Shown here in pieces: positions 43,993 through 52,654 of a stretch of DNA of 58,749 nt; the first letter of the stretch is position 1; each line of letters opens with the position of its first letter. Source of the stretch: Cyclobacteriaceae bacterium. Lineage in GTDB: Bacteria; Bacteroidota; Bacteroidia; Cytophagales; Cyclobacteriaceae. Location of the stretch: contig JAKISE010000008.1 in the NCBI GenBank assembly GCA_021648745.1, positions 1 to 58,749 on the forward strand. Reading direction: 5' to 3'. Both the position numbers and the translations under genes were made by a program. The notes under the pieces were generated by a model. It ran no database searches and was not told where the DNA came from. It saw nothing but the letters and a program-made list of their open reading frames with translations.

Positions 43993-45201
43993 ATGAAGGT
44001 AGCATTAAGCATGATTTCAGATGGCTTTAAAGAAGCCACAAATGGCAGCACTGCCTACCATATTTGGATGTCGGTGCTTACGCTTTTAATGTTGTTTGGA
44101 GCTTACTCCTATTACCAACAAATTGTACATGGCTTGTCTGCTACTGGCATGACCGACCGTGTAAGCTGGGGCTTATACATCTCTAATTTTACTTTTTTAG
44201 TAGGAGTTGCAGCCGCAGCCGTAATGCTTGTTTTGCCTACCTATATTTTAAAAGATGTTGACTTTTCGCAAGCCGTACTTATAGGAGAAGGTCTAGCTGT
44301 TTCAGCTTTGATAATGTGCCTTGCTTTTGTTACAGTAGATATGGGTGGCCCAGCAAGGCTTTGGCATATCATACCAGGTATTGGCAGCCTAAATTGGCCT
44401 AACTCCATGCTCGCATGGGATGTACTTGTGCTTAACGGATACCTTTTTATTAATTTATCCATCCCATTTTACCTATTATATCATCATTATCAAGGTAAAA
44501 AACCGAATAAATCAGTTTACCTGCCTGGCGTATTGCTTTCTGTATTTTGGGCTGTTGGTATACACTTAGTTACAGCATTTTTATATGCAGGGTTACCTGC
44601 AAGGCCATTTTGGAATAATGCGCTTTTAGGCCCTCGGTTTTTGGCATCTGCATTTGCAGCAGGCCCAGCACTCATAATACTGGTACTTGCCATCATACGT
44701 AAGTTTATGGACTATACCATTACCGATAAAACCATTGATAAAATTGCTATGGTGGTTACGGTAGCTGCTCAGGTAAACCTAATTATGCTAGGTTCAGAGT
44801 TATTTAAAGAATTTTACAGCATAACCCACCACAGTAGCAGTGCCCTCTACATGTTTTTTGGTGTAGGCAGTAAAAATGCCTTAGTGCCTTGGATATGGAC
44901 TTCCATCGGATTAAACCTGTTAGCAACTATTGCATTAACCTTTAATAGGTTTAGAAAAAATCACATTATTTTATATATATCATGTGGGCTTTTATTTATA
45001 GCTATTTGGATTGATAAAGGTATGGGATTAATAATACCAGGGTTTATTCCTGGCCCTTGGGGCGATGTTGTTGAATATTTTCCTACTTGGGTAGAAGTGG
45101 GTGTAACCATTGGAATCTGGTCATTAGGTGCTTTTGTGTTTTCCATTTTGGTAAAGGTTGCAGTGCCTATTGAAATGGGAACTTTACGTTACAAAAAGTA
45201 A
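43993..45201 (+). CDS. nrfD: NrfD/PsrC-type membrane quinol dehydrogenase subunit
   Basis: 402 residues with nine or ten membrane helices. GWGLYISNFTFLVGVAAAAVM and the conserved LDMGGPARLWHI-like motif (VDMGGPARLWHI) are typical of NrfD/PsrC. The protein takes electrons from menaquinol and gives them to the ferredoxin subunit encoded 29 bp upstream. It closes the nap operon, standing in for NapH/NapC, none of which is present. Confidence 0.9.
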   Translation: MKVALSMISDGFKEATNGSTAYHIWMSVLTLLMLFGAYSYYQQIVHGLSATGMTDRVSWGLYISNFTFLVGVAAAAVMLVLPTYILKDVDFSQAVLIGEGLAVSALIMCLAFVTVDMGGPARLWHIIPGIGSLNWPNSMLAWDVLVLNGYLFINLSIPFYLLYHHYQGKKPNKSVYLPGVLLSVFWAVGIHLVTAFLYAGLPARPFWNNALLGPRFLASAFAAGPALIILVLAIIRKFMDYTITDKTIDKIAMVVTVAAQVNLIMLGSELFKEFYSITHHSSSALYMFFGVGSKNALVPWIWTSIGLNLLATIALTFNRFRKNHIILYISCGLLFIAIWIDKGMGLIIPGFIPGPWGDVVEYFPTWVEVGVTIGIWSLGAFVFSILVKVAVPIEMGTLRYKK

Positions 45202-45354
45202 TAGAGAGGTACTGAGCTCCCGTGAATTCTCGAATTAAATTTATCATTAATGCTTACATAGGGAACTATTTTTGTGTTTTTACAATTTAATTTGTTCAGG
45301 ACGTACGCAATAACAGATGCTCGTCACTTTTCCCCATCAATATATAATTTTTAC

Positions 45355-45625
45355 TATGAACCTGAGTTCGACCTAAGGAATACTGTCAGCTTTAAGTGAA
45401 AATTTCATAAACGACTCAAATTTATGTAGGACTAACGAGTTAATTCAAATAAATTTGAGGAAGTTTAGGGAAATTTCACTAAAGCCCAAGGGAAAATATC
45501 TAGCAGGCAATCTTTTAGTAATAAAAATCTTAAAATAATCCATTATTTTTTCACTTTTTATTTCCAAAATCTCACCTACTATCTTATTTTCTGGCAGCAT
45601 TCCTTAGGTCGAACTCAGGTTATGA
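45355..45625. mobile_element. MITE-like element with 5-bp target duplications
   Basis: A 261-bp element (45360-45620) has terminal inverted repeats of about 25 bp, beginning ACCTGAGTTCGACCTAAGGA and matched in reverse at the right end with a single mismatch. Five-base direct repeats TATGA flank it (45355-45359, 45621-45625). A second inner inverted repeat (CTTTAAGTGAAAATTTC against GAAATTTCACTAAAG) and CTCAAATTTAT/ATAAATTTGAG give more secondary structure. No transposase is encoded. The right target copy includes the start codon of the arsM-like gene at 45622. The rest of the gap 45202-45354 shows no gene. Confidence 0.82.
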
Positions 45626-46590
45626 GCTATTTAGAAACCACCAAAGACGTTTATAAAAAAGCAGCGGAAACCCCTGATATTGGTCTATGTTGTACTACTT
45701 CTCCAGTTTGGCAATTTCCAGGATTGAAGATTCCTAAAATAATGCTAGATATGAATTACGGTTGTGGTAGTACCGTTAACATGCAAGACTTGGTAAACGA
45801 TCCTCAAATATTATATGTAGGAGTTGGAGGTGGTATGGAGCTTTTGCAATTTTCCTATTTCAGCCGTCAAAAAAGTGGAGTTATTGGACTTGATGTGGTA
45901 GATGAAATGTTAGAAGCATCCAAAACCAATTTTATAGAAGCAGAAAAGCAGAATTCGTGGTTTAAATCAGATTTTATCGACTTGAGAAAAGGAACAGCCC
46001 TTGATTTACCCATTGAAGACAATAGCATTGATGTGGCAGCGCAAAACTGTTTATTTAACATCTTCACTAAAGAAGATCTTAAAATTGCACTCAAGGAAAT
46101 GTATCGTGTGTTGAAACCAAACGGAAGATTGGTGATGAGCGATCCGGTGTCTGATGATTTTATTCCACCAAATGTGCAAAACGATGAACGTCTTCGTGCC
46201 CTGTGTATGAGCGGTATGTTGAGTTTAAAAGAGTATTTGCGCATGATTGCCGAAGCTGGTTTTGGCACGTTAGAGGTGAGAGCAAAACGGCCTTACCGAG
46301 TATTGGCCCCCGGTCATTATGATGTTGACAAACTTATTTATATTGAAAGTGTAGAAATTGCTGCCATTAAAGACCCTATGCCAGCTGATGGCCCTTGTGT
46401 GTTTACAGGCAAGTCTGCCATTTATTATGGTTCAGAAGAATATTTTGATGATAAAGCTGGTCATATTTTAATGCCAAATCAGCCTTTAGCAGTCTGCGAT
46501 AAAACAGCAGGTGCATTTGCTGCGTTAGGTAGTGATGACATCTACATTTCAGATTCCACCTATTTTTATGATGGTGGTGGGTGTTGTTAG
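45622..46590 (+). CDS. arsM: Arsenite methyltransferase-like protein (arsenosugar type)
   Basis: 322 residues. SAM-binding motif I is ILYVGVGGGMELL near residue 70, and LDVVDEM and DLRKGTALDLPI are motifs II and III. The start (ETTKDVYKKAAETP, GLCCTTSPVW, MNYGCGSTV) and the C-terminal tail with GPCVFTG and final GGGCC fit the ArsM that works in arsenosugar biosynthesis. Cys residues at LCC, NYGC and the LCMSG region could bind arsenite. A close arsS-type radical-SAM partner is not adjacent. Its start codon lies in the target duplication of the upstream element, so its original leader was displaced 261 bp away. Confidence 0.8.
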   Translation: MSYLETTKDVYKKAAETPDIGLCCTTSPVWQFPGLKIPKIMLDMNYGCGSTVNMQDLVNDPQILYVGVGGGMELLQFSYFSRQKSGVIGLDVVDEMLEASKTNFIEAEKQNSWFKSDFIDLRKGTALDLPIEDNSIDVAAQNCLFNIFTKEDLKIALKEMYRVLKPNGRLVMSDPVSDDFIPPNVQNDERLRALCMSGMLSLKEYLRMIAEAGFGTLEVRAKRPYRVLAPGHYDVDKLIYIESVEIAAIKDPMPADGPCVFTGKSAIYYGSEEYFDDKAGHILMPNQPLAVCDKTAGAFAALGSDDIYISDSTYFYDGGGCC

Positions 46591-46607
46591 AAATAATCAA
46601 CTAGAAC

Positions 46608-46644
46608 AAACCTCTGTCAAAGTTTAAAACTTTGACAGAGGTTT
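46608..46644. terminator. Long perfect hairpin between arsM and the mazF-like gene
   Basis: AAACCTCTGTCAAAGTTT and AAACTTTGACAGAGGTTT form an 18-bp stem with a one-base centre. It lies 18 bp past arsM and just past the convergent toxin gene's stop (46648), so it may end transcription on both strands. Confidence 0.7.
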
Positions 46645-46647
46645 AAG

Positions 46648-46980
46648 TTAATATCTCAAAATATCATCCAAGCCTTGCTTAATAATCGCAAGTTCATCAT
46701 CACTAATATTCCCTATTTTTCTTACCAATCGTTCTTTAGAAACAGACCTAATGTGGAACGTAAGAATTTCAGAAGACTGAGTTAGTTTATTGATTTCGCC
46801 CGGCTGCAACACCACATTGCCCTTATAGTTTTTAATCTTAGTTGTCAGGGGACAAGTAATTACCACCTTAAGGTGCTCATTAAGCATATTTCCACTAATT
46901 ATCACCAACGGTCGAAAACCAGATTGTTCACTTCCTTTCGTGGGGTTTAGGTTAGCAAACCAAATTTCTCCTTGCCTCAC
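46648..46980 (-). CDS. mazF: MazF/PemK-family toxin
   Basis: 110 residues. The start RQGEIWFANLNPTKGSEQSGFRP is the classic PemK/MazF pattern, followed by a beta-rich core (VVITCPLTTKI). Such toxins are sequence-specific mRNA endonucleases. It overlaps its upstream antitoxin by four bases (ATGA) and is read with it. Confidence 0.93.
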   Translation of the reverse strand: MRQGEIWFANLNPTKGSEQSGFRPLVIISGNMLNEHLKVVITCPLTTKIKNYKGNVVLQPGEINKLTQSSEILTFHIRSVSKERLVRKIGNISDDELAIIKQGLDDILRY

Positions 46981-47210
46981 TCGGGTAGTTGCTTAAGGTA
47001 TTCTTCCATACCTTCTTCAGCAATACTCATAACATCTTCGTCTTGGGCCGCTTGCTTGTAAGAACGAACATATTCTGCCCTAGTAAGTTGATCTAGGTAA
47101 ATTCTAAGTGCCTTTTCTATGAGTTTATTCATTGGCATCGCAAAGCTTTCTGCTTTCTCACGAAGCTTTTGAATAAGATCATCGGGGAGTGTACTTGTAA
47201 ATGTTGACAT
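46977..47210 (-). CDS. Antitoxin of the MazF-type toxin, ribbon-helix-helix
   Basis: 77 residues. The N-terminus TSTLPDDLIQKLREKAE gives a short beta strand and helix as in ribbon-helix-helix DNA-binding antitoxins, with a helical C-terminus (EEGMEEYLKQLPE) that would wrap the toxin. It is first in the operon, which fits an autoregulator. Two direct repeats of the sort TATAxTATACTTAT lie just upstream (47215-47260). Confidence 0.82.
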   Translation of the reverse strand: MSTFTSTLPDDLIQKLREKAESFAMPMNKLIEKALRIYLDQLTRAEYVRSYKQAAQDEDVMSIAEEGMEEYLKQLPE

Positions 47211-47213
47211 ATA

Positions 47214-47262
47214 TTATATACTTATATAACATAAATATATAATATACTTATCAAGTATGCAA
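47214..47262. promoter_or_regulatory. AT-rich repeated operator of the toxin-antitoxin operon
   Basis: Two imperfect direct copies of ATATxATATACTTAT, 21-25 bp apart, fill the region right before the antitoxin start. This layout suits binding by the antitoxin (or its complex) for autorepression. Confidence 0.4.
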
Positions 47263-47320
47263 ACTTTTAACGTGGTAACTTCTGCTAGAAAAAAGAAAGA
47301 CATAATCGAACTAAAATTGA

Positions 47321-49234
47321 CTATAAAGTTTCGTCCAGCCACTTATAAAACTCGCTATGCCAAATTAAACTGTTTTGATAATCGAGCACCCAGTGGTTTT
47401 CATCTGGAAAGAAAAGTAATCTACTTTTAATGCCCTGCAATTGAGCTGCCTGAAAAGCTTCTAATCCTTGGCCTATCGGTACACGGTAATCCTTACCTCC
47501 CTGTATAATCAGCATTGGAGCCGACCAATCTTGCACGTGTTCGGTGGGGTTAAAAATGGTATAGCTTTTTTGGGCTGCTTCATTATCCTTATCCCAATAG
47601 GCACCGCCTAAATCCCAATTAACAAAAAATAACTCTTCGGTGGTACCGTACATGCTTTTCCAGTTAAAAATGCCATCGTGCGAGATAAAGGTCTTAAACC
47701 TTCCTTCGTGGATGGCTGCTAAATAGTAAGCTGAATAACCACCATAACTAGCTCCAACTGCTCCTAACCTATCCTTCTCTACATAAGGCTCGTTGGCCAC
47801 CTCATCAATGGCAGCAAGGTAGTCCTGCATGTTTTGTCCACCATAGTCTTTGCTAATTTGCTCATTCCATTCCACACCATGGCCAGGCATTCCTCTACGA
47901 TTTGGAGCAACAATAATATAGCCGTGTGCTGCCATCAATTGAAAATTCCACCGGTACGAATAAAACTGACTTAGTGCTCCTTGAGGCCCACCTTGAAGGT
48001 ATAATAACGTTGGGTATTTTTTGGAAGCATCAAAATTTGGAGGGTAAATCACCCAAGTAACCATATCCTTTCCATCCGTAGTTTTAACAATTCTCTTATC
48101 AATCTTACTCAATGAAATGCTATTATAATAAGCGTCATTGGCGTAAGTCAACTGGCTCATTTCTCCATTTTTCAAGTTCACCGTATAGAGCTCTGGTGCG
48201 TGGTTCATATCTCTACGTGACACCACCATTATATTTTTAGCCTGTCCCACAATGCCATTCACATCAAACTGTCCATCTGTTATTTGTTTGGGAGCGTCAA
48301 TTTTACTGGCTGATTTGGGGTTTTTAAGCTCAAAAAGCTGAACAGTTCCTCCAACAGGAGCTGTAAAATAAATTTTCCCACCATCATTACCCCAACTAAA
48401 CCCATTTACTGTTCCATCCCAGCTGGCCGTTAAGTTCACAGGTTTATCATCCATAAAAATGATAATGTCATTTTTATCCGACTCATAGCCATCTCGTTTC
48501 ATTTGCAACCAGGCTAGTTGCCCTTTACTTGAGAATAATGGTTGGGTATCATAACCCTTATTATATTCTGTAAGGTTTTTGGTTGTTTTTGAAGTTAAAT
48601 CGTACTCATAAATATCCGTGTTTGTGCTTTTTGCATAATCCACTCCAGATTTTTTCTTTGTTACATATAATACCTTATCACCTTGTGGTGACCAGATATA
48701 ATCCTCTGAGCCACCAAATGGCTTTTGAGGGCAATCATAAGGTTCGTTTAGCATAATATCTGTTTTTGAACTGCCATCAACGGCTTCCACAAATAAATGA
48801 CCAAAAGCACCATCTTCCCAAGTATCCCAATGTCGGTAATTAAGTGAGTTGTAAATCTGTACATTGGTAGATTTTAAATCAGGATAGTAATCCATCCCAA
48901 ATACCTTATCTATTTTCACTTCCTCTGTTATAATTCTAAACTTTCCATCCGCTGATAGCTTATCGTCTGGAATCAGGTTTGAGTAATCTTCAATCTTTTT
49001 GGCTTCACCACCTTCGATAGGTATAACAAAAAGTTCAGAGCTTCTTTTATTACTGGCTACATCAACTTTGGAAACACGGTAAACCACTTGTTTCATATCC
49101 TTTGAAACACCAATGGCAGAAACACGATTCATCTCTATAAGTGCTTTGGGTGTGAGTACATTTTGGGCATGTACGCTATTAAAAAATAGCACAACAACGA
49201 TACTTGTTAGAATATTTTTAATGCTAGAATTCAT
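47321..49234 (-). CDS. S9-family prolyl oligopeptidase-like peptidase
   Basis: 637 residues. A signal peptide (MNSSIKNILTSIVVVLFFNS with VHA after it) suggests export. A beta-propeller (residues ~40-350) is followed by an alpha/beta-hydrolase catalytic domain. The nucleophile motif is GASYGGYSA near residue 500; Asp is in GGKDYRVPI and the His is in DENHWVL. These enzymes release dipeptides or cleave acyl-amino-acid peptides in the periplasm. Single gene. Confidence 0.9.
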   Translation of the reverse strand: MNSSIKNILTSIVVVLFFNSVHAQNVLTPKALIEMNRVSAIGVSKDMKQVVYRVSKVDVASNKRSSELFVIPIEGGEAKKIEDYSNLIPDDKLSADGKFRIITEEVKIDKVFGMDYYPDLKSTNVQIYNSLNYRHWDTWEDGAFGHLFVEAVDGSSKTDIMLNEPYDCPQKPFGGSEDYIWSPQGDKVLYVTKKKSGVDYAKSTNTDIYEYDLTSKTTKNLTEYNKGYDTQPLFSSKGQLAWLQMKRDGYESDKNDIIIFMDDKPVNLTASWDGTVNGFSWGNDGGKIYFTAPVGGTVQLFELKNPKSASKIDAPKQITDGQFDVNGIVGQAKNIMVVSRRDMNHAPELYTVNLKNGEMSQLTYANDAYYNSISLSKIDKRIVKTTDGKDMVTWVIYPPNFDASKKYPTLLYLQGGPQGALSQFYSYRWNFQLMAAHGYIIVAPNRRGMPGHGVEWNEQISKDYGGQNMQDYLAAIDEVANEPYVEKDRLGAVGASYGGYSAYYLAAIHEGRFKTFISHDGIFNWKSMYGTTEELFFVNWDLGGAYWDKDNEAAQKSYTIFNPTEHVQDWSAPMLIIQGGKDYRVPIGQGLEAFQAAQLQGIKSRLLFFPDENHWVLDYQNSLIWHSEFYKWLDETL

Positions 49235-49328
49235 ATTAATTTCTTTAAATGTGGAGTCTATTTTAGTGAAAAATAATCAACTAAGTTTGAAATATAAAAC
49301 TAACTCTAATTAAGAGATGTCCCAAATG

Positions 49329-49360
49329 AAAAAAGCCCTCCGTCAAATGACAGAAGGCTT
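49329..49360 (-). terminator. Terminator after tRNA-Leu
   Basis: On the minus strand a 13-bp stem (AAGCCTTCTGTCA with TGACGGAGGGCTT, two wobble pairs, two-base loop) is followed by six T, 5 bp past the tRNA. Confidence 0.75.
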
Positions 49361-49364
49361 AAAG

Positions 49365-49448
49365 TACCAGGAGTGGGACTTGAACCCACACGACCCGAAA
49401 GTCACAAGATTTTAAGTCTTGCGTGTCTACCAATTCCACCATCCCGGC
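49365..49448 (-). tRNA. tRNA-Leu (TAA anticodon)
   Basis: 84 nt, with the long variable arm of class II tRNAs. The anticodon stem is CAAGA/TCTTG with loop CTTAAAA, so the anticodon is UAA. The acceptor pairs GCCGGGA with TCCTGGT with two wobble pairs, and the discriminator is A. CCA is not encoded. Confidence 0.93.
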
Positions 49449-49540
49449 CTGTTCTCCATAGCTTTGGCGAAGGAGAACAATTTCTTTAATGGTGTAAAAC
49501 AAAAATGAGCAATGAAATTAATCCTATTTGCTCTGTTTTG

Positions 49541-49613
<73 letters not shown>

Positions 49614-49664
49614 TTATTATAACTTCAATATGTTGCCATTTGAGGCGTTTCTCAAACAGGACTG

Positions 49665-49694
49665 CAAATGTATACATCCACAGCATAAATACAA
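49665..49694 (-). promoter_or_regulatory. Promoter of the tRNA-Gly/tRNA-Leu unit
   Basis: On the minus strand TTG (49692-49694) and TACATTTG (49665-49672) are separated by exactly 19 bp, the ideal Bacteroidota promoter. It is followed by CAGTCC, as before tRNA-Ala and tRNA-Arg. Confidence 0.75.
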
Positions 49695-49760
49695 TACCAT
49701 ATATGGTTTTTTAGTATTTATTTGATCTCCAAAATTAATGACCTCCAAAAAAGGTAAAAA

Positions 49761-49823
49761 GTTCATTCACAAAGTTTTTATGTTCGTTCACAAAGTTTTT
49801 ATGTTCGTTCACAAAAAGTAGGC
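49761..49823 (+). repeat. Three 21-bp direct repeats (putative LytTR operator), array 1
   Basis: Three copies in a row at 49761, 49782 and 49803. The core is TTCACAAA, with G or A in the NGTTCACAAAG context (first copy CATTCACAAAG, second CGTTCACAAAG, third CGTTCACAAAA). A 21-bp period equals two DNA turns and is typical of LytTR binding sites. It lies 245 bp before the regulator's chosen start, and 22 bp before the -7-like TTAATTTG (49845-49852). The rest of 49614-49957 shows no gene. Confidence 0.7.
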
Positions 49824-50068
49824 TAAACTCAAGTGAATTTTCGTTTAATTTGGCTCACTTTCTAATTAAAATCAGACATAATAACAATCTCTTAAAAAAA
49901 GAGAACTTACTTACCAATTAAAGAATAGCCAAAACTTAACACATGTGATGCAGTCAAATGTTGGACCGCATGACTATTTCAATGAGAACAAATTATAGCG
50001 ATATCAAAAAAAAATTATCTACCTTTAAGCAACCTAAAAGTACTGATATTGTTCGATTTTTACGTCAT

Positions 50069-50785
50069 ATGGAAATAAAAGTGCTAATTGTAGAAGATAA
50101 CCCAATAACAGCTCAAGATTTAGAAGAAGTGTTGATTGAAAACGGAATAGCTGTAGTTGGTGTTGCACGAACTGGAAACCAAGCCATAAATAAAGCTCGT
50201 GACTTGCAGCCCGATATCCTTATTATGGATATAAAACTAGATGGGAATAAAGATGGAATTTCCGTTGTGAAGGACATTTACAAAACTGATTACTACCCTG
50301 TTATTTATTTAACCGCCAATACTGATAGAGAGCATGTTGAAAAGGCCTTTGCAACAGCACCTGCTGCATTTTTATCCAAACCTTTTGATCACAAAGATTT
50401 GATCCACGCTATAGAACTCGCGTTTGTGAATCATTATAAGAAAGTTTTTAATTCATCTGAACTCCCAGAGATGAATAAGTCGATATTTTTAAAACATGGC
50501 GACAAATATGAAAAAATATCAATTGAAGACATACAATTTATAAAAGCCGATGGCAGTTATTGCTCTATAATAACTAAAAACCAAACTTTTTCAATTTCAA
50601 TGAACTTACAAGGGTTGGCTGACAAAATTAAAAACCCATTATTTTTCAGACTACACAGGTCCCATATTGTAAACCTTCAGCATATTTCTGGTTTTGATAA
50701 TAATAATGTATTTATTGATGATCACTCAATTCCATATTCAAGACAATATCGCGAAAACTTAATGGTATTTCTTAGAAAATTTTAG
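50069..50785 (+). CDS. LytTR-type response regulator
   Basis: 238 residues from the ATG at 50069 (MEIKVLIVEDNPI). The receiver domain shows D10, the phospho-acceptor D54 (LIMDIKLDG), T-A of PVIYLTANTD and K in FLSKPFD. A LytTR DNA-binding domain follows (residues ~140-238; FIKADGSYCSIITK, FRLHRSHIVNLQHI). The frame continues upstream to 49958, adding 37 residues without any domain character, so I take the later start. It stands opposite and convergent to the 7TMR-DISM kinase gene with 1 bp between, and is preceded by the repeat array at 49761. Confidence 0.92.
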   Translation: MEIKVLIVEDNPITAQDLEEVLIENGIAVVGVARTGNQAINKARDLQPDILIMDIKLDGNKDGISVVKDIYKTDYYPVIYLTANTDREHVEKAFATAPAAFLSKPFDHKDLIHAIELAFVNHYKKVFNSSELPEMNKSIFLKHGDKYEKISIEDIQFIKADGSYCSIITKNQTFSISMNLQGLADKIKNPLFFRLHRSHIVNLQHISGFDNNNVFIDDHSIPYSRQYRENLMVFLRKF

Positions 50786-50786
50786 T

Positions 50787-52586
50787 TTAATCAGGAGAGT
50801 TATACGGGAATTTAATTTTTACCTCAAACCCTTCCTTCGATTCATATTCAATTTCACCTTCTAACCCCCCTACTAGAGAGTTGATGAGTTTCCAACCAAA
50901 GCCCTTCGAATTACTTAATACATCAATGTCCTTCAAACTACCATTGTCAGAAAATATTAAAAACACCTCATCGCCAATATGGTGAATTTTTAGAATCAAT
51001 ATTGGGTCATCTAAATGTAGAAATGCATGTTTAATACTATTGGTAACTAGTTCATTTAGTATTAACCCTATGTTAATTGCTCTGTCAATATCAATCTTAA
51101 TTGAGTCTATTTCTACATGTTGGGTTATTTTTTTGGGAACGTTAGAAGCATCAATTAACATGTTTAAAAGCTGATTAATGTACTCGTTTAAATCGATAGA
51201 ACTAAAACTATCTTTTTGGTATAAAAATTTATGAATAAGCCCCATAACTTTTACCCTATTCATACTATCCTCAATCGCAAGTTTTGCAGGTTCGCTTTTC
51301 AAGCGCCTTAGCTGTATACTAAGTAAACTTGCTATAGTTTGTAAATTATTTTTTACCCGATGATGAATCTCTTTAAGTAAAAGGTCTTTTTCTTCATTTT
51401 TATTAAACAAATCAACAGTACGTTCCTTTACTTTTGTTTCTAATTCAAAGGTATATTCTTGCTGAATGGCAACGTTTTGTTCCATTTGTTTTAATAATGA
51501 GAGCTGGGTCTTTCTTTTTTCTTCTTCAATAATCCATATTCGTATTCCTATACCAACCGAAAAAATAAACACCTCTAATAAAAGGGCTATTTGAATATAT
51601 AGATTTGTTTCATCTGTTGCTTTAATAACCGAAGCTACCTGGCCACTGATAGTAGCAAACCCCAATATAAGAGCTCCAAAAAACAGTATCCAACTTAGGG
51701 TAGTTTTAAGCTTATAAATCCTGTACAGGATAATCGGAATTAAGGTTATTTGCACTAAAACTATAATTGCTTTATAAACAAAATTATGCTGCACATCATA
51801 CCCAAAAATAAATCCCAACAAATCAGCTATAACAACTAACAAAATAAAGTACTTACCAAATTGGATAATTTTAAAAACCAATGGGTCTGTTTTTCTAAGA
51901 TCTAAAAAAGTTTGAGCAAAATATATGTACGACAGTGTGAGTGAAACAGAAGACACCCAAATCAAATAGGGAGACACTTGGTTAAAAATTGGCCAAAAGC
52001 TTCCTAAAATTCCATATTGGTAAGAAAAAAAATATATAATCGAAAATAGATATAATGCATAATGAAAGTATAACCAATCAGTTGCTTTTCGAATAAAAAA
52101 GAATGCCATACTGAGTAAGAAAAGGAATAATAACACAGCTAAAAACACTCTATGATTTACTTCCTGAGCCAACTTACCCTTGAAAAACAAGGAAGACTTA
52201 ATAAGTTTTAACGAAACAAGGTATTTATTCTGATAATCTCCAAATGGATAAAAGATGAAAATTGTATAGCTTCCTTCTTTTAAGTGCATCTCATGGTAAT
52301 TGCCACTAGACAACCATTGAAAGTAGCCATCGTAAAATTGTAAATCTCTAATGTAAAGATTGCCTCCACTTAGCACATAATCATCTTCACGTGGAACACT
52401 AAAATTTACCTTTACCCAATAAGAACTCCTAAATGGAACACTCGATTTGACGCTATCAAACGGATTAAGAACATCTGGATGAACCCCTTCTTCCCCAAGC
52501 ACCCACTCTACCTTTTCAATTATTGGTATGTTAGCTTGGGCTGTAAGAGTAGCAAAACTCAATATAAGAAAAATGGAAAATCTCAT
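50787..52586 (-). CDS. 7TMR-DISM sensor histidine kinase (HisKA_2 type)
   Basis: About 599 residues from the ATG at 52586, which gives a signal peptide (MRFSIFLILSFATLTAQA). A beta-sandwich extracytoplasmic domain (residues ~20-160, 7TMR-DISMED2-like) is followed by seven membrane helices, a coiled coil, the H-box EIHHRVKNNLQTIASLLSIQ with the phosphorylated His, and a HATPase domain (LILNELVTNSIKHAF, SDNG, GFGWKLINSL). The frame to 52661 would overlap the divergent hydrolase start and add an unlikely N-terminus. It most likely phosphorylates the LytTR regulator encoded next to it. Confidence 0.9.
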   Translation of the reverse strand: MRFSIFLILSFATLTAQANIPIIEKVEWVLGEEGVHPDVLNPFDSVKSSVPFRSSYWVKVNFSVPREDDYVLSGGNLYIRDLQFYDGYFQWLSSGNYHEMHLKEGSYTIFIFYPFGDYQNKYLVSLKLIKSSLFFKGKLAQEVNHRVFLAVLLFLFLLSMAFFFIRKATDWLYFHYALYLFSIIYFFSYQYGILGSFWPIFNQVSPYLIWVSSVSLTLSYIYFAQTFLDLRKTDPLVFKIIQFGKYFILLVVIADLLGFIFGYDVQHNFVYKAIIVLVQITLIPIILYRIYKLKTTLSWILFFGALILGFATISGQVASVIKATDETNLYIQIALLLEVFIFSVGIGIRIWIIEEEKRKTQLSLLKQMEQNVAIQQEYTFELETKVKERTVDLFNKNEEKDLLLKEIHHRVKNNLQTIASLLSIQLRRLKSEPAKLAIEDSMNRVKVMGLIHKFLYQKDSFSSIDLNEYINQLLNMLIDASNVPKKITQHVEIDSIKIDIDRAINIGLILNELVTNSIKHAFLHLDDPILILKIHHIGDEVFLIFSDNGSLKDIDVLSNSKGFGWKLINSLVGGLEGEIEYESKEGFEVKIKFPYNSPD

Positions 52587-52654
52587 TAAAGCGAACAGAA
52601 TTAAGAAAATATTTAATATTATTATTTCTTTTAGGGTATTATATATTAAGAAAA

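Noticed and set aside
45867..46268. 133-residue open frame on the minus strand
   Set aside because: Antisense to the middle of arsM with no recognisable domain.
49761..49823. Short CRISPR-like array
   Set aside because: The units are contiguous with no unique spacers, there are only three, and no cas genes are near.
49958..50068. N-terminal extension of the LytTR regulator (37 residues)
   Set aside because: No domain, no conserved pattern, and the receiver domain starts right at the later ATG. It cannot be fully excluded.
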